A stretch of DNA of 64,000 nucleotides from Flavobacterium urumqiense. GTDB taxonomy: Bacteria > Bacteroidota > Bacteroidia > Flavobacteriales > Flavobacteriaceae. The stretch covers positions 124,001-188,000 of the forward strand of contig NZ_FNVP01000002.1 of the NCBI RefSeq assembly GCF_900108015.1. Reading direction: 5' to 3'. The notes under the pieces are model-generated. The model worked only from the letters and a program-made list of their open reading frames with translations, ran no database searches and was not told the origin of the DNA. This document shows, piece by piece, positions 60,225 through 64,000 of the stretch. The position numbers and the translations under genes were made by a program. Each line of letters opens with the position of its first letter. The stretch's first letter is position 1.

Positions 60225-63200
60225 TTAATTGCCAAAATTATAACGCATTGTAAATCCTGATCGAATGTTTGTTAAAGGAAAGGAAGTTGATATTACGGCT
60301 TTCGAAAATGAATGATCATAGTAGAAAATTGCTGTCAAGTTTTTACTAAATGCATAATCCGCAGTAATTTTTAAAGACCAAATGTTTTGCCCTCCGGCTA
60401 ATTGATTATTATCATAATCCAAATAACGAACAATTGTTTGATTATTGCGGTATGACAAATCACCTTTCACGCTAATATCGCTTTTTATAATTCCAGTTGG
60501 ATTATCAGCCAACCTGGAGGAAAAAATCACATCTTTAAATCGATATCCTAATCCGACGACATATTCTATTCCTTTTACCTCGGTCAATAAATTATTATCA
60601 AAACTCATCGATAACGCTCTGTCTTTCTTTACTTCGGTAAGTACTTTCAATGAATTTTTCAATTCAAAATCCATTCTGATAAGTGGATTGAACTGCTCCA
60701 CTAGATTGATATTTGACATGATTGTTTTGTTGAAATAATTTCCGCTGGCATCCGTTCCAGCAGGATCTTTATCATATTCAAAATTAGATCTAAAAGCATT
60801 AATTGTATAAGAAGCTCTATACCCATGCTGCATAGAAAAACGCTTGAAATTTTCTTTGAAAAAACTATAACGCATCAATCCATTATATTTTACTGCCCAG
60901 TTTGGTATTGGAAAACTTCTAAATATCCCAAGGGAAACGTCTGATGCATTAGAACCGGAATAAGCGGCTAGAAAAGCAGGCAATAATACTGCCTGATTAT
61001 TTTTACCATACCCTAATGGATAACCTTCACCATCTAGTTTAGACGGATTATTTATATCTATTCCTCGTTGAGAAGCTAATCGATTCGCAACTGCAAGTCT
61101 GTTCTTTCTAAAGTCATCAAATGCAGCAGATCCATTTTCATCACTTACTGAAAACGCTGTTTTTATTAGAACCGTCGATATAGAAAAAAGACCATAACTA
61201 TAAGGTGATTGAGGTATGTACCCTTCTTGAATATCAACTCTATATTGTTCCGAGGAATTTCTAGAATATGCTCTATCTAATGACAAATCAATTTTTAAGT
61301 CAGGAAGCAAATCAACGTTTGCCGTAGCTTTAAATATTCTATTTGTTACTTGGGTAAAATTCTGATTGAATTCCTGATAATTGGTCAGCCATCCATTTCT
61401 AGCCGCTTCATATCGCACATCATCTTGGCTACCAAAAATAAAACCTAATGACGGTCTTGATGAACCCAAGAACCCAACTCCTGGAGTATATCCAGGTAAT
61501 ATTGTACCGCTATTCTCCGTGTAATTCATCTGAATATTTTTGACACTGGTTAAAACCCCTATCAAGCCGTCTACGAATTCATTGTTTTTTGCAGGTTGTT
61601 GGTTATTTGTATTTACTACTTTTTCACCCGGTTTTGGGATAGCCGCTTTTGGCTTAGCTACTGATTTATTGCTGTTTTTTGTCAATCCCAAATACTTATA
61701 CAATGCATCCATGTTGAACGCAGCATTTAAATTATTAGAGCTTGCATTTTGAATCGTATTTCCTAAATTATAATTATTTCCATCAATTTGTATTTGAGAC
61801 AATGCATTAGAAGCACGCTGCCAGCTATAATCTCCCGTGTAAGAATAATTAGCTTTTACAAAACTAAAAAGTGGAATTTTATTAATAGGCAACTCATAAT
61901 TTAAAACTAATTGTTGCATATGTTGGTTAGGATCTCCAATATCCCAATAACTATCCCAAATTGTAAAAGAATCAATCGGTTCATTGTTCTCATTCAAATA
62001 ATTTTTGACAATATTACTGGATGAAGCTGTATAATTTAATTTTAAAGATTTTGTTAAATTAAAATTAAACCCATATTGATAATTGAATGCAAAATTTCTT
62101 CTGTACAAAGGATCAAGTCCTATTCCCTCCACATCAACTTGTCTAAACTGCTGACGGTTGTATTGCCTGTTGATATTAGAATTAAATGAAATATTGGATG
62201 GCAAATAATTAAAATTAAAATCACTTAACAATTTCCAATAATTACTTTTTTTCATGAAAGCGGTTTTCTTAAAAGGCTCAATTGGTTTAGGTTGAAAAAC
62301 AAAGCCATAATCAACAGATGAACTTACATGCTGATCGATATAATCTTCAATTTCAAAATCATGTCGCTCCACTTCATTAATAGATTGCGAAAAGGTGAAA
62401 TTTTCTACATCATAAACATGTTGTTTCTGCTCCGGACTTCTTTCTTTTCGAACTCCTATAAAATTAATACTTGTTCGTTTTGTATAATCCGTTGCTCTTC
62501 TTTTAATATTATCTCTTTCTGCTTGATTATCTGTATTATCTAATAACTGTTTTAGTTTAATATCTTGATTGAAGGGATCATATTCTGGGGTAATCATTTC
62601 TTCACCAACAGCATAATTAAAAGGTAAATTCACCCCCCATTTTGGCGGCAATAATTTTCCGAGATTTAAATTTGTTACGATATTGTATTGCTTTGTATCT
62701 TCACGGCTTCTTTCATTTGGACCTTGTTCTAATGCTCCAAAACCTATGGTACTCATTTTCCCTGTAGCAGAAACAGTGGCAAAATCTGCAAGATTTGAGT
62801 CCAAATTCAGTACTGCAGCCATACCGCCTTGATTATCCATATCAGCAATACGCAATTCATTGAACCAAACCTCTCCTTTAATATCCTGATGCGTTTCATT
62901 ACTTTTGACACCAACCATTAAAGTTCGAACTTGGCCAAAATTAGGATTTCCTTTAATTCCTAATCTTAATTTATTAGGTTTATTGGATAATGACGGATCC
63001 AGTTTATCATCATCTTCATTTTTATAATAAATTCCGTCCAATGGTAAATCATTTGGATTTACACTCATCGCCAAAATCTTCAATTTGGTCAGTAAGGCCA
63101 AAGATAAATCAATTTCATTATCCGCTGGCCAAACTGCTTCCGCACTTAAAGCAGAGCAATCTGAGGTTGAAGAGGGAGAAGGCTTAGTAATTTTCAAAGG

Positions 63201-64000
63201 AATTTCTATTTGATAGAAATTTTGTGTAAAGTCATTTCCAAAACGAATAAAACCAACCATTTGATTATCCTGAAGCGCAATTTCATTTGGCAAAGATTCA
63301 GCGTGCAAGAACATTTTCAGTTTTTTGAACTGACGCATGTCGATACTCACATTTTTAAAAACAGCTCTCGAATCCTCTGGCTCCAATCCATCACCCGATA
63401 CTCTTAGAGCTAATGATTGTTCATTTTGATTAATAACTGTATTATTATTGTATAGTTGCTCTCTTACTACCCCTGGAGGAGTTATATAATTTATTGGACA
63501 TCTTTCATTATTTTCTTGAACATTAACCGCCAATACATCCAGATCAGTTTTGTCATCAGCTACATTAGTATCATTAAAATCAAGTGTATTTGTATATCTT
63601 CTCCATTCTCCTCTAACTAAATCTAAAGCTCCAAAACGAACCGTTACTTGGTCATTAAAACCCGTCATAAACATTCTCATGAAACGTATTGATCTAAAGT
63701 CTGAAATATTTCCAATAGTATTTTCGGGTTGTGAAACTGGTACTTTAAACTGAATCCATCTTGCATCAGTTACGGAACCGTTTGCCAAAGTGACTTGGGT
63801 ATTTCTAATATCAGTAATGTAATTTTGTCCAATACTCATATTTGGTTTGACATCAATACTATATTCATAATATGCATTAATGGTATTCATAGTATTGTCT
63901 CTGTTAATATCCTCGACATCTGGAACCGTAGAGGCACCTCTATTAGGATCATTAATATCAACTGCGGAGTTTCCGTCCACACCATTATAATTTTTATATC
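60225..64000 (-). CDS. sprA: Cell-surface protein SprA (T9SS outer-membrane translocon), C-terminal part
   Basis: Frame is open to the right edge (YKNYNGVDGNSAVD is in frame past the GTG at 63980), so about the C-terminal 1,258 residues are seen of a protein normally about 2,400 long. It is rich in beta-strand repeats with Asn, Tyr and Phe, and closes SKAVISTSFPLTNIRSGFTMRYNFGN. Sections NPNFGQVRTLMVGVK and VWFNELRIADMDNQGGMAAVLNLDSNLADFATVSATGKM are recognisable SprA sequence. SprA is the giant outer-membrane channel of the type IX secretion system and needed for gliding. Confidence 0.92.
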   Translation of the reverse strand, partial: YKNYNGVDGNSAVDINDPNRGASTVPDVEDINRDNTMNTINAYYEYSIDVKPNMSIGQNYITDIRNTQVTLANGSVTDARWIQFKVPVSQPENTIGNISDFRSIRFMRMFMTGFNDQVTVRFGALDLVRGEWRRYTNTLDFNDTNVADDKTDLDVLAVNVQENNERCPINYITPPGVVREQLYNNNTVINQNEQSLALRVSGDGLEPEDSRAVFKNVSIDMRQFKKLKMFLHAESLPNEIALQDNQMVGFIRFGNDFTQNFYQIEIPLKITKPSPSSTSDCSALSAEAVWPADNEIDLSLALLTKLKILAMSVNPNDLPLDGIYYKNEDDDKLDPSLSNKPNKLRLGIKGNPNFGQVRTLMVGVKSNETHQDIKGEVWFNELRIADMDNQGGMAAVLNLDSNLADFATVSATGKMSTIGFGALEQGPNERSREDTKQYNIVTNLNLGKLLPPKWGVNLPFNYAVGEEMITPEYDPFNQDIKLKQLLDNTDNQAERDNIKRRATDYTKRTSINFIGVRKERSPEQKQHVYDVENFTFSQSINEVERHDFEIEDYIDQHVSSSVDYGFVFQPKPIEPFKKTAFMKKSNYWKLLSDFNFNYLPSNISFNSNINRQYNRQQFRQVDVEGIGLDPLYRRNFAFNYQYGFNFNLTKSLKLNYTASSSNIVKNYLNENNEPIDSFTIWDSYWDIGDPNQHMQQLVLNYELPINKIPLFSFVKANYSYTGDYSWQRASNALSQIQIDGNNYNLGNTIQNASSNNLNAAFNMDALYKYLGLTKNSNKSVAKPKAAIPKPGEKVVNTNNQQPAKNNEFVDGLIGVLTSVKNIQMNYTENSGTILPGYTPGVGFLGSSRPSLGFIFGSQDDVRYEAARNGWLTNYQEFNQNFTQVTNRIFKATANVDLLPDLKIDLSLDRAYSRNSSEQYRVDIQEGYIPQSPYSYGLFSISTVLIKTAFSVSDENGSAAFDDFRKNRLAVANRLASQRGIDINNPSKLDGEGYPLGYGKNNQAVLLPAFLAAYSGSNASDVSLGIFRSFPIPNWAVKYNGLMRYSFFKENFKRFSMQHGYRASYTINAFRSNFEYDKDPAGTDASGNYFNKTIMSNINLVEQFNPLIRMDFELKNSLKVLTEVKKDRALSMSFDNNLLTEVKGIEYVVGLGYRFKDVIFSSRLADNPTGIIKSDISVKGDLSYRNNQTIVRYLDYDNNQLAGGQNIWSLKITADYAFSKNLTAIFYYDHSFSKAVISTSFPLTNIRSGFTMRYNFGN

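Overview
The window is a 64 kb piece of a low-GC chromosome from the Bacteroidota, almost certainly Flavobacterium or a close relative in the Flavobacteriaceae. The evidence is the gene set: type IX secretion and gliding components (a type B sorting domain, a PorP/SprF protein, RemB, and the C-terminal half of SprA), a folK-deoxynucleoside kinase fusion, GH3, DUF6089 and DUF2797 proteins, a BamA-OmpH-OmpH string, TAnnTTTG-type promoter elements and AT-rich spacers. No tRNA, rRNA, CRISPR array, transposase or integrase gene was seen.

Layout. 1-13.9 kb is housekeeping: the end of a secreted T9SS substrate, folK-dNK, sppA, an AsmA-like protein, DUF2797, GH3, a tiny lipoprotein, serB, and the tig-clpP-clpX proteostasis cluster. 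13.9-19.4 kb is accessory: a two-gene ATPase plus PD-(D/E)xK nuclease-like cassette (candidate defence system), a Baeyer-Villiger-type flavin monooxygenase, several very small genes, and repeated intergenic sequences. 19.4-30.3 kb is a copper-handling island read entirely from the minus strand: DUF302 protein, two near-twin 45-residue membrane peptides, a multicopper oxidase with an N-terminal heavy-metal-binding domain and a CopB-like C-terminal barrel, a methionine-rich lipoprotein, a universal stress protein, a CopA-type P1B ATPase, a haem-binding protein, two DUF3347 proteins, an AraC-type regulator with an HMA-like metal-binding head, and a cysteine-rich exported protein.

30.3-64 kb is again core genome: holin-like protein, alpha/beta hydrolase, pdxJ, then a plus-strand envelope run (CBS protein, nadK, DUF6089, uppS, bamA, two OmpH/Skp chaperones, murI), a gamma-carbonic anhydrase, PorP/SprF, Nfu-type Fe-S protein, dodecin, an amphipathic-repeat protein, MscS, tsaB, an efflux adaptor with its TolC partner, a DUF4403 lipoprotein, a cytochrome c oxidase assembly block (ctaB, two subunit III proteins, subunit IV, SCO and an SCO-like protein, DUF420), remB, deoC, vanZ-like, gcvH and sprA, which runs off the right edge.

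How the parts work together. In the copper island the P-type ATPase would move Cu(I) out of the cytoplasm, the oxidase would convert periplasmic Cu(I) to Cu(II), the Met- and Cys-rich exported proteins and DUF3347 proteins would buffer periplasmic metal, and the HMA-AraC protein is the natural candidate sensor. The bamA/ompH block, sprA, remB and the PorP/SprF protein all serve outer-membrane biogenesis and T9SS/gliding. Strongest leads for novelty: the ATPase/nuclease pair, the trimodular oxidase with a 36-nt in-frame repeat, the HMA-AraC regulator, the Met-rich lipoprotein, and the duplicated intergenic elements.
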